Below are positions 1 to 9,883 of a stretch of 64,000 nucleotides of DNA, piece by piece. The stretch lies in assembly GCF_001461695.1 (NCBI RefSeq), contig NZ_AUTC01000066.1, positions 1 through 64,000 of the forward strand, given 5' to 3'. A program made the position numbers and the translations under genes. Below the pieces are notes generated by a model. That model was not told the DNA's origin. It ran no database searches and saw only the letters and a list, made by a program, of their open reading frames with translations. Source of the stretch: Sinorhizobium fredii USDA 205. Lineage in GTDB: Bacteria; Pseudomonadota; Alphaproteobacteria; Rhizobiales; Rhizobiaceae. Position 1 is the stretch's first letter. The number at the start of each line of letters is the position of its first letter.

Positions 1-385
1 CCACACCCGAAATTACACCAGCTTGACGGACGCTATCCCCCGGCTCCCACCAGTTAACGTGCTTCTCGAGAAGGGACCATGCATGAAGGCATTCACGATG
101 CCATCGTGCCGTATCCGGAAGTTCCTGATAACGCCCATACGCCACCACGCTCCTCCACTGCTTTCCGGTGACAAGCCCGTCGACCTGCACACAAACGTGA
201 GGATTGGCGCGCATCCATTCGATCTTCTGCCCGGGCATGGAAAAAGCGTAGAGGCATTTGCCGGCATATGCGTAGTAGACTGGGACGACATAGGGCTGGT
301 TGTCTTTCGCACACGCGAGCCTCGCCAGCCGCTCTGCCGAAAGAAGCGCGATGCACTCCTCTTCGGTCATTTCCCTGATGAACAT
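1..385 (-). CDS. PNPOx-like flavin-binding family protein, C-terminus cut by window edge
   Basis: The reading frame opens at an ATG at 385 and stays open to the window edge, giving about 128 residues without a stop. It aligns by eye along its length with the complete protein at 55600-56055: both start MFIRE/MLIKE and share an FSMPGQKI(E/D)WMRANPHVC segment, a GRYQEL segment and a HAWSLLE..NWWEPG segment. This layout is typical of the pyridoxamine 5'-phosphate oxidase-like split-barrel family, which binds FMN or F420-like cofactors; the substrate cannot be told. It is the last gene of a minus-strand run, 80 bp after NAD kinase. A degenerate FixK-like half site (TTGAC at 444-448) lies 58 bp before the start. 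Confidence 0.75.
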   Translation of the reverse strand, partial: MFIREMTEEECIALLSAERLARLACAKDNQPYVVPVYYAYAGKCLYAFSMPGQKIEWMRANPHVCVQVDGLVTGKQWRSVVAYGRYQELPDTARWHRECLHAWSLLEKHVNWWEPGDSVRQAGVISGV

Positions 386-465
386 GGTTCAATTCCTTCA
401 TCGAAGAAGAGTTTGAGTTTAATGCTGGATCGGCGCGCCCGCCTTGACGCAACGCAAATGGGGCG

Positions 466-1227
466 TCAGCACGAGCGGCCAAAGGCCGTCCAAGAATCGT
501 TCTGAGCCACGCGATCGAAGAGCAGCGTCGCCTCGCGTTCGCGATTGCAAAACAGCTGCGCACGACGAATGTCCGGGACGGCGTCAATGGCGGTCTCTAT
601 GCGAACAGGATGGTGAGAGGCCTCAACGACCTCTACATCCAGGATCGCGCGATCACTCAAGACAATGTGAGACCAGTCGGCGGGACGCCGGATGGCAATG
701 CCTGTCAGCGTTAAAAGCGAAGACCTGAGCGGCAGACGCGGACCGCCGAGCGAGCGACTATAGGCCGTGCTGCCGAGTGGCGTCGCCAGCATCAAACCAT
801 CCCCCGAGATGATCATCGGGTTTGCTTGTCCGCCGAGGGCAACGTGCAATTTGGCCTCTTGGAGTCGTTGTCGGATAAGGACGATTTCGTTGATGCCGAA
901 GAGGACCCGGCGGCCCCCTCCCGTCTCCTCGATCTCCGCTTGGAGCACAGGCAATTCCAGGCTGACAGCCGAGTGCAGCCGTTCGGCCAGGCCATTCGTC
1001 CGCAACGGATTGCAGAGAAATCCGACGGAACTTTCCGTGCGCATGGCGAATACGGGCTTTGCCGGCATTGGCAGCACCGCATGGAGCGCCTTCAGGACGG
1101 TACCGTCTCCACCGATGGTCACGATGCAGTCGGCATCTACCGCAGCGGTTTGGCCGTAGCGGCCCGTAAGTTCCTCGAGCGCGCCTTGAGCGGCTGGCCT
1201 CGGTGATGCCAGGAATGCGATCTTCAT
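466..1227 (-). CDS. nadK: NAD kinase
   Basis: ATP-NAD kinase phosphorylates NAD to NADP in the cytoplasm. The 253-residue protein has the diagnostic GGDGT motif (about residues 39-43), an INEI motif (about 113-116) and a DG-MLATPLGSTAYS segment (about 143-158), all in the expected order. Length is normal for a short alphaproteobacterial NAD kinase. The start ATG has an AAGG ribosome site about 7 bases upstream. It is 80 bp before the PNPOx-like gene and about 200 bp after the glucan synthase, all on the same strand. A core enzyme encoded in a stress island suggests a second copy used to set the NADP pool under reducing conditions; that role is inference. Confidence 0.9.
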   Translation of the reverse strand: MKIAFLASPRPAAQGALEELTGRYGQTAAVDADCIVTIGGDGTVLKALHAVLPMPAKPVFAMRTESSVGFLCNPLRTNGLAERLHSAVSLELPVLQAEIEETGGGRRVLFGINEIVLIRQRLQEAKLHVALGGQANPMIISGDGLMLATPLGSTAYSRSLGGPRLPLRSSLLTLTGIAIRRPADWSHIVLSDRAILDVEVVEASHHPVRIETAIDAVPDIRRAQLFCNREREATLLFDRVAQNDSWTAFGRSC

Positions 1228-1426
1228 GGTCGAACCTTCAAGTCAAAACCGCTGGCTACCGCTTTCAAAAGAGCGATTGAGCAAAGGCAGCCGAGGGGGC
1301 CGAACATTGTCGCGCCAAGCCACGCTGAGACGCGACCATCCGGTCGCCGCTGCTTGCTCCGGCAACTCTTGGAGACGTTTCCATCGCACCACAATTCGAT
1401 AGCCCGACACCGCACTTTAGTATGCC

Positions 1427-4400
1427 TTAGGACTTCGCCGCCGTAGAGGCTTTTTTCCGAAGGCGCACCCGGACCCGATGCGTCGAGCCATCGGTTGGAA
1501 GCGCCACGATAATGTCCATGTGTCGGATCCCATCAACTTCCACCTCAATCTGGCCCTTGCCGATCCGCTCCGGATCCTCGACGCGGATTGCAAGACTGCC
1601 CTTCGGGCCCTTGATTTCAGCCTCAAACGAACCCCAGTGCTTCGGCAGACAAGGGTCGATGAGAAGGTTCCCTTCGTGCAGCCTGAGGCCGAGGATCGCC
1701 TCGACGCCGAGCCGCAAGATCCAGGCGGCAGACCCCGTGTACCAGGTCCAGCCGCCGCAACCTGTGTGAGGAGCGACACTCGCGATATCGGCCGCCACCA
1801 CGTATGGCTCCACACGATAGTGTTCCATGTCGGTCCGAGTGGATGCATTGCGGATCGGATTGAGCAGATCAAAAATATGCGCCGCCTGGTCACCGTCGCC
1901 GAGGCGGGCAAAGGCGTGTCCGAGCCATGCGGCAGCGTGCGTGTATTGCCCTCCATTTTCCCTGACGCCCGGCGGATAAGCCTTGATATAGCCAAGATCC
2001 TGAGGCGTGGCATCGAAGGGTGGCCAAAGGAGTCGGATAAGTCGCTGGTCCTCACGAATGAGCTCCCGAACAGCGTTCTCGACGGCTGTTTTGCCTCGCT
2101 CGGAAATGCCGTCGCTCGCGAGAACGGCCCAGGACTGGGCAATCGAGTCGATGCGGCACTCCTTGGCGCGCGCCGAGCCAATCGGAAGCCCATCATCGTC
2201 GAAGGCGCGTACATACCACTTCCCGTCCCATGCGATCGCCTCGATGGCCTGCTCGAGCTGTCCGACGCGATCACGCCAGAGCCCGGCCAAGTCGTCGCGT
2301 CCCATACGCAGAGATAGCGCTACAAATCGCTTGATCGTGGCGACGGCGAACCACGCAAGCCAGACGCTTTCTCCCCGACCCTTGCGCCCGACGCGGTTCA
2401 TCCCGTCATTCCAATCGCCAGTTCCGATCAGCGGGAGGCCATGGGCGCCCTGCGTCACGCCGCGGGCCAGGGCCCGTTCGCAATGCTCGAAAAGCGAGCG
2501 CGGCTCCGAAACCATGTCGAAGCGTGCGTAGCGATCCTCTTCCTCGGGCGTGAGCGGCACCGCACGCAAGAATGGGACCTTTTCGTGCAGGATCGAAGCG
2601 TCACCGGTCGCCTCGACATAGCAGCCCGCAACATAGGGCAGCCACAGCAGGTCGTCGGAGCAGCGCGTGCGAACCCCGCGGCCATTAGGCGGGTGCCACC
2701 AGTGAAGCACGTCGCCTTCCTCGAATTGACGCGCAGCAGCAGTGAGGATGTGAGCCCGCACCCGCTCCGGCTCAGCGTGGAACAACGCGAGCACATCCTG
2801 TAGCTGATCACGGAAGCCGATGCCGCCGCCCGCCTGGTAGAAGCCGGCGCGCGCAAGGATGCGAGAAGCCAGGGTCTGGTAGAGAAGCCAGCGGTTTACC
2901 ATCAGGTCGAAGGCGGGGTCAGGCGTCTTGACCTGAACGGCGCTGAGCCGCCTGTCCCAGTGTTGAGCAAGTTCCTCGAAAGCGTGATCCGCGCGCCCCG
3001 GCTCCTGCCAACGACGCGCAAGTTCGACTGCATGGGCCTGATCGTCTCCCTGTCCGAGCACGAAAACGACCTCGGTCCCGTCGCCGGCGCCGATATCGAG
3101 ATGGACCTGAAACGCGGCGCAAGGGTCCGCGCCCGCCTCGACCCGCCCGCCGAGATCCCAGCGCTTGAGCCCCGTCGGGGCCCTGAGATTGCCCTCGCGG
3201 CCCAGAAAGTCCCGGCGATCCGTGGTCAGGCTATGAGGGGGACGGGTCGAGGTCAGGAACGCCACGCGCTCGCAAAAATCGGGATTCCAAGGATTGCGCG
3301 CAAGCAGCGCGTGGCAGGCGGGATTGTACTCGCACACGACGAAGGATCGTGCCTTGCCGCTGAGCGAACCGAGCAGCCACTCGGCATAATAGGTGGCGGT
3401 GATCCGCCGCGTTCGAATGCCGGGATTGCGAAGCTTGAGCCGCACGATCTTGGCTGGATCATCCGGAGGCACGAAGACAAGAAGCTCCTGCTCCACTCCG
3501 CAATCCACGCGCCGCCAGACCGTATAGCCCGCGCCATGGCGAATCTCACAGGCCGCCCCTTCTCCCGCCGGGCTTGGCGTCGGCGTCCAAATCTCGGCGG
3601 TCTCCTCATCCCTGAGATAGAGCGCCTCACTTGGTGGATCCGCAACTGGATCATTGGTCCAGGGGGTCAGCCGATTTTCGCCGCTGTTGATTGCCCAGGT
3701 GAATCCGAGACCGGTCTCGCTGACGATTGTGCCGAAGCGCTCGTTTGCAAGCACATTGCACCATGGCGCCGGTGTCTTCTCACCCGGCTGGAGGTGAATA
3801 ACGTATTCACGGCCGTCACCAGTAATGCCACCGAGACCGTTGTCAAAAACAAGATCGGCGGGATGGGGCAGGATTGCCGCTGTCTCGACCGGTTCGCGAC
3901 GTCCAGTCGGTTCAAGGCGCGGCGGCCGCGGGCGCGACTCCGTCGCGGAAGCGATCTGCCGAGCGAGTGGGCCCTTCGAAGCATCGAGAATGGCCTGCGC
4001 ACTGGCTTCGACAAGGCGCCTTTCCTCGTCGTTCACCTCATCGGCGAGGATCAAATGGATTCCGCCGTTGCGGCCAAGAAGTTCAAGCGCGCTCATGTCC
4101 TGCAGGAGAGTGGTAAGTCGTTCCCTGAACGGCTCCAGATAGCCGGTCGCACCGCCGCGTAAGACTACAAGATCGACGTGAATTCCGCGCCTGCGCCAGA
4201 GCTGATGTCCTGCGACAAGCGTGTGCAGGAGATCCATCTCTTTGGGATCGCCCGCATGAACAAGCAGGACCGGATGATCGCCAGAGATGCCGAGAGCCCA
4301 CAGCCGCGGCTGGCCGAGCTTGTTTGTGGCAAGCACTTCCGGAGCAGCACGTAGCGCGTGATGCCGATAGACGAGCAACGAAGCGAGCACCTGCAGGTCG

Positions 4401-7400
4401 GGCAGCCAAGCCCCATCGAGCCCGAGCTGCTGCGCCTCGCGCGCGGCTTCCGCCGCCGCATCGTTGAGCGCCCAGTCGACAGAGGCAAGCGTCGCATATC
4501 GCTGGGCCGTGGTGAGGAGCGTTTCCCGCGATCCGTCGGCCATAGTCAGGAAGGCGAACTGACGCCGCTCGTGCGGCTCCAGTGCGACCTGCACCTGAAG
4601 GGCCATCACCGGGTCAAGCGTCCAGCCTGCCGTCCTTGAAAGCCCCACTTTTACGGCATAAGGACGCCTGGCATCGCCCTGGCGCCCCAGGAAATGCCGG
4701 CGGTCGGTCTCGAAACCGGCGATTTCGACGCCGGCTTCGTCAAGAACGACCCAGTGGAGAAGCACCGGCGGATTTTCTTGCGGATGACGGCGACGGCGCG
4801 AGAAAAGCAGCCCGTTCAAGGCGGGCAGGTGCTCGCTCCCGACGAATAATTTGCTGAAACAGGGATGGCGCTCGTCCTCAAGGGGCGGGGCAAGCACCAC
4901 CTCACCGTAGCTGGTAAAGCGAAGGCGCCTTGGCCGCTCGCCCTCATTGACCACGCGCATGCGCCGGATTTCCAGGTCATCGCCGGGAACGACGCCGACC
5001 TCCATACTGATGCCGACGCCATGGTCATGGCGATGGAACTCTGCCATATGGGGATGGAACATGACGCGTGCATCATCTGGCGCCACGCCGGTCGGTTGCC
5101 GTCCGACGGACCAGACAGACCCGTCCTCCTCATCGCGGACGTACATCCAGAGTCCGTGGTTGTCGCGGGTGGCATCGGGTAGCCAGCGCGTCAGTGCATG
5201 ATCGTGCCAGCTCAAACGTCCGCCCCCAGCCTCGGTGATCCAGCTCGCCAATCGCCCATTTCCGAGCGCATGCATTTGCGGAAAGGCTTCTGCCGAACGC
5301 GGTTTCCAGGGTTGCGGGGCCGGTATGCTCGTCCGCCGCTTCGGTGATACCCGGCGCTTTTCGAGCGTGCGGACCGAAGGGGGCGTCTCCCAAGGTACCC
5401 GCTCGTGAACGAGGAGCTCGACCGCCCGGACGCGCGGGTCGGCATGGAACCGACGGATGAGAGCCTCATCGCATAGCGCATTGTCGAGCGCCGCCAGCGT
5501 CATGCCCTGGTGGTGCGCCATATAGGCGCGGACTGGCGATAAGCAGACGCCTCTCGCAACGCGCTCGGGCGTGAAGTCGGCCGCTTCGAAGAGGCCGTAG
5601 CTTCCGGCGAGCCCGAGGCGCGCCAACGCGCGCAGGTTCCTGACGGCCGCTTTGGCCGCGATCGGCAGTGCGAGCGCTGTTGCATAGGGGGCGACGACGA
5701 GATCGCGCGAAAGTCCGCGCCGCAAGCCAAGCTCGGCTATCCCGAAACCGCTATAGCGGTAATTGTGATTTGCGTCCCGCGAGGCAAAGGCCGATTCCGA
5801 CGTCCCCCAGGGAATTCCCCTTTGGTCGGCATAACGGCGCTGCGCATCGACCGCTGCGCGTTCGCTCTGGCCAATCAGCGTCTTGATACCGCTCCGAAGA
5901 AGAAGGCCCGGCATAAGATACTCGAACATCGACCCGCCCCAGGAGACCAGGGAGAGCCCTGATTTCGCCCGAACCGTTAGCCGTCCGAGATGGAACCAGT
6001 GCTCGAAGGCGACATCGCCCTTGGCAATCGCAAAGAAGCTCGCCAGGCGGGCCTCGCTGGCGAGCAGATCGTAGTGGGAGGGATCGATCCGATCGGTACT
6101 GACGTTGTAACCGATGCGGAACAGCCGGGCCTCCACGTCGTACAGCGACCTGAAGTCCATCGCGAATGCCATTGCGCCGGACCTCTGCGAGACATCCAGC
6201 AATTCCCTGCGGAGCGCTGCCTGCGCCTGGGCACCCGCTTTCAGGGCCGCATCGACCTTGGCGAGCCATTGTGCTGCTGCCGCCGCCGACGGCATCGCTG
6301 CCTCCAGCACCGCATGTGCGCTGGCGCAGCGGGTCTCGACATCCGATATCGAAACAGGGACCGCTATCAGTTCCGCAATTTCATGTGCCAGGCCTTCGCA
6401 GCCCGGAGCAGGTGTTTCGATGAGGGGAATCCACGGAGCCAGCGTCTCGATATCCCGCTTCATGCTTGAAAGGTGGTGACGGGTGCGCCCGAGCCAGCTC
6501 TGGATATCATGCAATGTCTCCGGTTGCGGCTCCGCTGGCTGCGCAACGATGCCCGCGATTGCGGCTTCGAGTTCGGGGAAAGTCCGTTCGCAAATCTCTG
6601 TCAACACGGAAGATGTCACCGAGACGTGGCTGCGGGCATGGTCGATGCGTTCCATCATCGCAGCCAGACAGGCTCGAAGCTCGTTGCTCGGCTTTTCCGG
6701 AAAACGTTCCGTCGCTTCTGCCAGCGCGCCGAGCGTGTCGGCAAGACCGTCCCATCGCCCGGGCCCTACTGCCGGAGCACAGGCCGCCTCTCGACACCCC
6801 TCCTTGAGCGCCAGCAGGGATACGGCGAGGTTGCCGCTGTCGACCGTCGAGACATAGCGCGGCTCAAGCGGCTTCAGGCGCTGCGTGTCGTACCAGTTGA
6901 GGAGGTGGCCACGATAGCGTTCGAGCCGGTCGAGCGTGTCGAGGCCATTTCGGATACGCACCGCGAGATCCGTCGATCCCACATAGCCGAGGTCCCAGGC
7001 GGCGAGGGAGGAAAGGAACATCATGCCGATATTGGTGGGTGACGTGCGGTGAGCGATGGCATAAGGCTCCATCTGGACATTGTCCGGCGGCAGCCAGTTG
7101 TCGGCGGGACCGACAAAGGTTTCGAAAAAGAGCCAGGTGCGCCGAGCCAACTGGCGCAGAAACGCGAGGTCGTCCCGACCAAGCTCCTCCGTGCGCCAAT
7201 CACGAGGACGGCTGAGCCAGGCGGCGATCTCCGGCGCGGCGAACCACAGCAGCAGCAGGGGGGCCGCAGGCAGGAGGACCGATGGATTGAGCAAGGCGAC
7301 GGCGGAAGCTGCAGCCGCGGATAAAGCCGAAGCGGGCCACATATATCGCCATGCTGCGGCACGAGGACTGCGGCTGTTGACGGCGTTTGCCAGTTGCGCA

Positions 7401-9883
7401 GCCGATGTCCATTCGAGAAGATGCCTGCGCGATACGATCAATCGCCAGAACGTCCTTGCGACGGCATCTAGCGCCACGATCGCATCGTTCGCCAAAAAGA
7501 CGACGGCAAGCAGCCAACGTCCCGCGGGATCGCTCAATTGATGGAACGCCCCCCGCACGGCCTCGCGATACCGGCTACGGCCAACGGCCGTCAGCAAATC
7601 GGTAAGAAAGTGGCATCCCGGGGTGGCCACAGCGAATGCCATCCACACCCACGGTTCGCCTGGCAGGCCCAACCAGCCGGCTGCTGAGAGCAGCAAGAGG
7701 GAGGGCGGAACGAGGCTGCGCTGCAGATTGTCGAATACCTTCCAACGGTCAAGGAGGGTCAAGGGATTCTTGCGCCACTTGCCGCCGGCGCCGGGTACCC
7801 GTCTTGCAAGCCAGGGCAGCAGCTGCCAGTCACCGCGGACCCAGCGATGCCAACGGCGGGCATATTCGACATAGCTGATGGGAAAATCCTCATAGAGCAC
7901 GATGTCGCTTGCGAGTGCTGCGCGCCCTTGAATGCCCTCGAAGAGATCATGGCTGAGAAGGGCGTTCTCGGGCACCCGTCCATCGAGGCTGCGATGGAAG
8001 GGAGCGACCTCGTAGATCCCCTTGCCTGTATACATGCCGGAACCGAAGAGATCCTGATACACGTCGGACACCGCCCGCGTGTAAATATCGATTGCGGTGT
8101 TGCCGGCATAGAGGCGTGCGAAGAGAGACCGGTTGCCGTTTTCAGGCGAGATCTCGACACGCGGCTGCAGGACCGTGTAGCCGGCTCGAACTCGGCCAGT
8201 CCGTTCATCGAAGCGGGCGCTGTTCAGCGGATGGGCAAGCGCCCCGACGAGACGGGATACGGAACCGGGCGGAAGGACCGTATCGGCATCGACGGTCACG
8301 ACGAAACGAGTCCGGCCAAGCTCGGCTGCATTACCTTCGCGCAGGGAAAATCCGCCTGTGTCACCGTCGAGAATGAGGCGGTTGAGCGCTTCAAGCTTGC
8401 CGCGCTTGCGCTCCCACCCCATCCAGCGACCTTCCGAGGGGTTGAAGCGCCGCGGGCGATGCAAAAGATGGAAGGGACCGTCACGTGTCTGTCCGTACCG
8501 GCTGTTGAGCCTTTGAATGCCCGCCAACAGCACCTGTTCCGTCTCCTGGTCACCCGGCATATACCCGGCCGGGGCATCGGAAAGGTCGCTGAGAACCACG
8601 AAGCGCAACGATCGATCACGGTTGGACAGCCAATGCCGTTCCAGCCGCTCCATCACATGCGGAACTTCGTCGGCGCCATGAAGGATGACGGGAACAACCA
8701 CTGCCGTGGCGCAATCGGCCGGGATCGCCTTTTCAAAATCCAGCTTCGGCAGTCCCTGGGGACGGACGACCAGTGCAAGGATCCCGTGCACGGCGGCGAC
8801 CCCAAGGACTGAAGCCGGCAACAGCGTGAGGGCGATGCCGAGGATCCATCCGCCTGACCCCGCCCCAACAACCGAGAGATACGTCGCTGGAACGAGCAGC
8901 GCGGTGGCTGTGGCCGCAATCAGTGCAGCGGCGTAAAGTACCCCGGCGTGGCGACGGAGCCAATGGCTGCAGACGGTTAACCGCGGACGACGCAGGCCAA
9001 TCAGGGTCTCGAATTCACCGCGCCCTTCGCCAACCAGCCAGTAGCCGACGTGATCATGCGGAGAACCTTTCGCCTGGCGCGCCCGAAAGACGGCGCACTC
9101 CGCGATTTCCATCTCTGGCCGGCCGGCGCATGCGGCGATTTCCTCAACCGCTTTGCGGTAGCGGTCGCGGGAATCGAAATCCATCAATTGGTAAGCTCTA
9201 GCCGGTTCATCGCGCAGAATCGCCTCGACAGAACTGGCCCGGTCAAAAAAGTCCTTCCACTGTATGGACGAGATCACGCCGAGATTGGCCAGCGCTCGCG
9301 ATATGCATTCGGTATCGTCGAAACGGTCAAGTAGCGCCACAAGCTGCGTCGGTGCGAATGGAGGCTTCAGATCCGGAAAGAGCCTCGCGCAGCGACAGGC
9401 GAGGATTTCCAGGCAGGCAAGCCGCAACATCGTCGGAAGCGCCCACAATTCCGCGATCGTCAGCGGGGTACCTTCCTGGTAAGACCGAATGAACCTGACC
9501 ACCGTCGTCAGCGAAAGCTGGAGGTGCGATGCCTGGAGGAGGCCATAGCCGATCGCAAAGATACGCGGCACGCCTTCACTCCCAGAATCCTCCAGGCTCG
9601 GCAGCCGCTCGTAAAACCCTACCGGCAAGTCCGGTTCGATCTGCAGCACCGCGCGCTGAACCTGGTAGTCGTTGTCGAGCAGCCACTCGGCGGCCCTCAC
9701 AGCCCCCGACGGGGGGTCAGACGCGGCAGTCCGCGCCCGCTGGAGCCATCCCTCTATTCGATACAGCTCCGACCAAGGTGCAATCGGCCGAGGTTTCAGT
9801 CTGGATGTTGCGTGCCGCTTTTGCAATTGCCGCGCGGCTAACGTGAGAGTGTCCGATTCGGAGAACTCAACTTGTGCGCTCAT
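1427..9883 (-). CDS. ndvB: NdvB/ChvB-type cyclic beta-1,2-glucan synthase
   Basis: An intact 2818-residue reading frame, nearly the length of rhizobial NdvB. The N-terminal third is a membrane glycosyltransferase (GT84-type): hydrophobic segments around residues 310-380 and 720-860 flank a domain with a DAD motif (VVTVDADT) and RWVRGDWQ. A glucoamylase-like domain follows. The C-terminal part holds repeated GH94/GT36-like phosphorylase domains with GTGDWNDGMN, which in this family trim chain length and allow cyclisation. The product is periplasmic cyclic glucan, used in osmoadaptation and plant interaction. Its ATG overlaps the stop of the upstream Usp gene by 4 bases (ATGA), so the two are translationally coupled. 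Probably a paralogue of a core ndvB, given the accessory setting; that cannot be tested here. Confidence 0.9.
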   Translation of the reverse strand: MSAQVEFSESDTLTLAARQLQKRHATSRLKPRPIAPWSELYRIEGWLQRARTAASDPPSGAVRAAEWLLDNDYQVQRAVLQIEPDLPVGFYERLPSLEDSGSEGVPRIFAIGYGLLQASHLQLSLTTVVRFIRSYQEGTPLTIAELWALPTMLRLACLEILACRCARLFPDLKPPFAPTQLVALLDRFDDTECISRALANLGVISSIQWKDFFDRASSVEAILRDEPARAYQLMDFDSRDRYRKAVEEIAACAGRPEMEIAECAVFRARQAKGSPHDHVGYWLVGEGRGEFETLIGLRRPRLTVCSHWLRRHAGVLYAAALIAATATALLVPATYLSVVGAGSGGWILGIALTLLPASVLGVAAVHGILALVVRPQGLPKLDFEKAIPADCATAVVVPVILHGADEVPHVMERLERHWLSNRDRSLRFVVLSDLSDAPAGYMPGDQETEQVLLAGIQRLNSRYGQTRDGPFHLLHRPRRFNPSEGRWMGWERKRGKLEALNRLILDGDTGGFSLREGNAAELGRTRFVVTVDADTVLPPGSVSRLVGALAHPLNSARFDERTGRVRAGYTVLQPRVEISPENGNRSLFARLYAGNTAIDIYTRAVSDVYQDLFGSGMYTGKGIYEVAPFHRSLDGRVPENALLSHDLFEGIQGRAALASDIVLYEDFPISYVEYARRWHRWVRGDWQLLPWLARRVPGAGGKWRKNPLTLLDRWKVFDNLQRSLVPPSLLLLSAAGWLGLPGEPWVWMAFAVATPGCHFLTDLLTAVGRSRYREAVRGAFHQLSDPAGRWLLAVVFLANDAIVALDAVARTFWRLIVSRRHLLEWTSAAQLANAVNSRSPRAAAWRYMWPASALSAAAASAVALLNPSVLLPAAPLLLLWFAAPEIAAWLSRPRDWRTEELGRDDLAFLRQLARRTWLFFETFVGPADNWLPPDNVQMEPYAIAHRTSPTNIGMMFLSSLAAWDLGYVGSTDLAVRIRNGLDTLDRLERYRGHLLNWYDTQRLKPLEPRYVSTVDSGNLAVSLLALKEGCREAACAPAVGPGRWDGLADTLGALAEATERFPEKPSNELRACLAAMMERIDHARSHVSVTSSVLTEICERTFPELEAAIAGIVAQPAEPQPETLHDIQSWLGRTRHHLSSMKRDIETLAPWIPLIETPAPGCEGLAHEIAELIAVPVSISDVETRCASAHAVLEAAMPSAAAAAQWLAKVDAALKAGAQAQAALRRELLDVSQRSGAMAFAMDFRSLYDVEARLFRIGYNVSTDRIDPSHYDLLASEARLASFFAIAKGDVAFEHWFHLGRLTVRAKSGLSLVSWGGSMFEYLMPGLLLRSGIKTLIGQSERAAVDAQRRYADQRGIPWGTSESAFASRDANHNYRYSGFGIAELGLRRGLSRDLVVAPYATALALPIAAKAAVRNLRALARLGLAGSYGLFEAADFTPERVARGVCLSPVRAYMAHHQGMTLAALDNALCDEALIRRFHADPRVRAVELLVHERVPWETPPSVRTLEKRRVSPKRRTSIPAPQPWKPRSAEAFPQMHALGNGRLASWITEAGGGRLSWHDHALTRWLPDATRDNHGLWMYVRDEEDGSVWSVGRQPTGVAPDDARVMFHPHMAEFHRHDHGVGISMEVGVVPGDDLEIRRMRVVNEGERPRRLRFTSYGEVVLAPPLEDERHPCFSKLFVGSEHLPALNGLLFSRRRRHPQENPPVLLHWVVLDEAGVEIAGFETDRRHFLGRQGDARRPYAVKVGLSRTAGWTLDPVMALQVQVALEPHERRQFAFLTMADGSRETLLTTAQRYATLASVDWALNDAAAEAAREAQQLGLDGAWLPDLQVLASLLVYRHHALRAAPEVLATNKLGQPRLWALGISGDHPVLLVHAGDPKEMDLLHTLVAGHQLWRRRGIHVDLVVLRGGATGYLEPFRERLTTLLQDMSALELLGRNGGIHLILADEVNDEERRLVEASAQAILDASKGPLARQIASATESRPRPPRLEPTGRREPVETAAILPHPADLVFDNGLGGITGDGREYVIHLQPGEKTPAPWCNVLANERFGTIVSETGLGFTWAINSGENRLTPWTNDPVADPPSEALYLRDEETAEIWTPTPSPAGEGAACEIRHGAGYTVWRRVDCGVEQELLVFVPPDDPAKIVRLKLRNPGIRTRRITATYYAEWLLGSLSGKARSFVVCEYNPACHALLARNPWNPDFCERVAFLTSTRPPHSLTTDRRDFLGREGNLRAPTGLKRWDLGGRVEAGADPCAAFQVHLDIGAGDGTEVVFVLGQGDDQAHAVELARRWQEPGRADHAFEELAQHWDRRLSAVQVKTPDPAFDLMVNRWLLYQTLASRILARAGFYQAGGGIGFRDQLQDVLALFHAEPERVRAHILTAAARQFEEGDVLHWWHPPNGRGVRTRCSDDLLWLPYVAGCYVEATGDASILHEKVPFLRAVPLTPEEEDRYARFDMVSEPRSLFEHCERALARGVTQGAHGLPLIGTGDWNDGMNRVGRKGRGESVWLAWFAVATIKRFVALSLRMGRDDLAGLWRDRVGQLEQAIEAIAWDGKWYVRAFDDDGLPIGSARAKECRIDSIAQSWAVLASDGISERGKTAVENAVRELIREDQRLIRLLWPPFDATPQDLGYIKAYPPGVRENGGQYTHAAAWLGHAFARLGDGDQAAHIFDLLNPIRNASTRTDMEHYRVEPYVVAADIASVAPHTGCGGWTWYTGSAAWILRLGVEAILGLRLHEGNLLIDPCLPKHWGSFEAEIKGPKGSLAIRVEDPERIGKGQIEVEVDGIRHMDIIVALPTDGSTHRVRVRLRKKASTAAKS

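Noticed and set aside
444..457. Degenerate box TTGACgcaaCGCAA as a functional FixK site
   Set aside because: The right half site has two mismatches; kept only as a remark because spacing to the start fits.
23..1206. Overlapping frames at 23-505, 93-587, 444-728 and 826-1206
   Set aside because: They are shadows of the partial PNPOx-like gene and NAD kinase, whose motifs are clear.
2960..4162. 400-residue frame on the plus strand opposite the glucan synthase
   Set aside because: It is the complement-strand shadow of a GC-rich gene with strong NdvB matches; no family pattern or ribosome site of its own.
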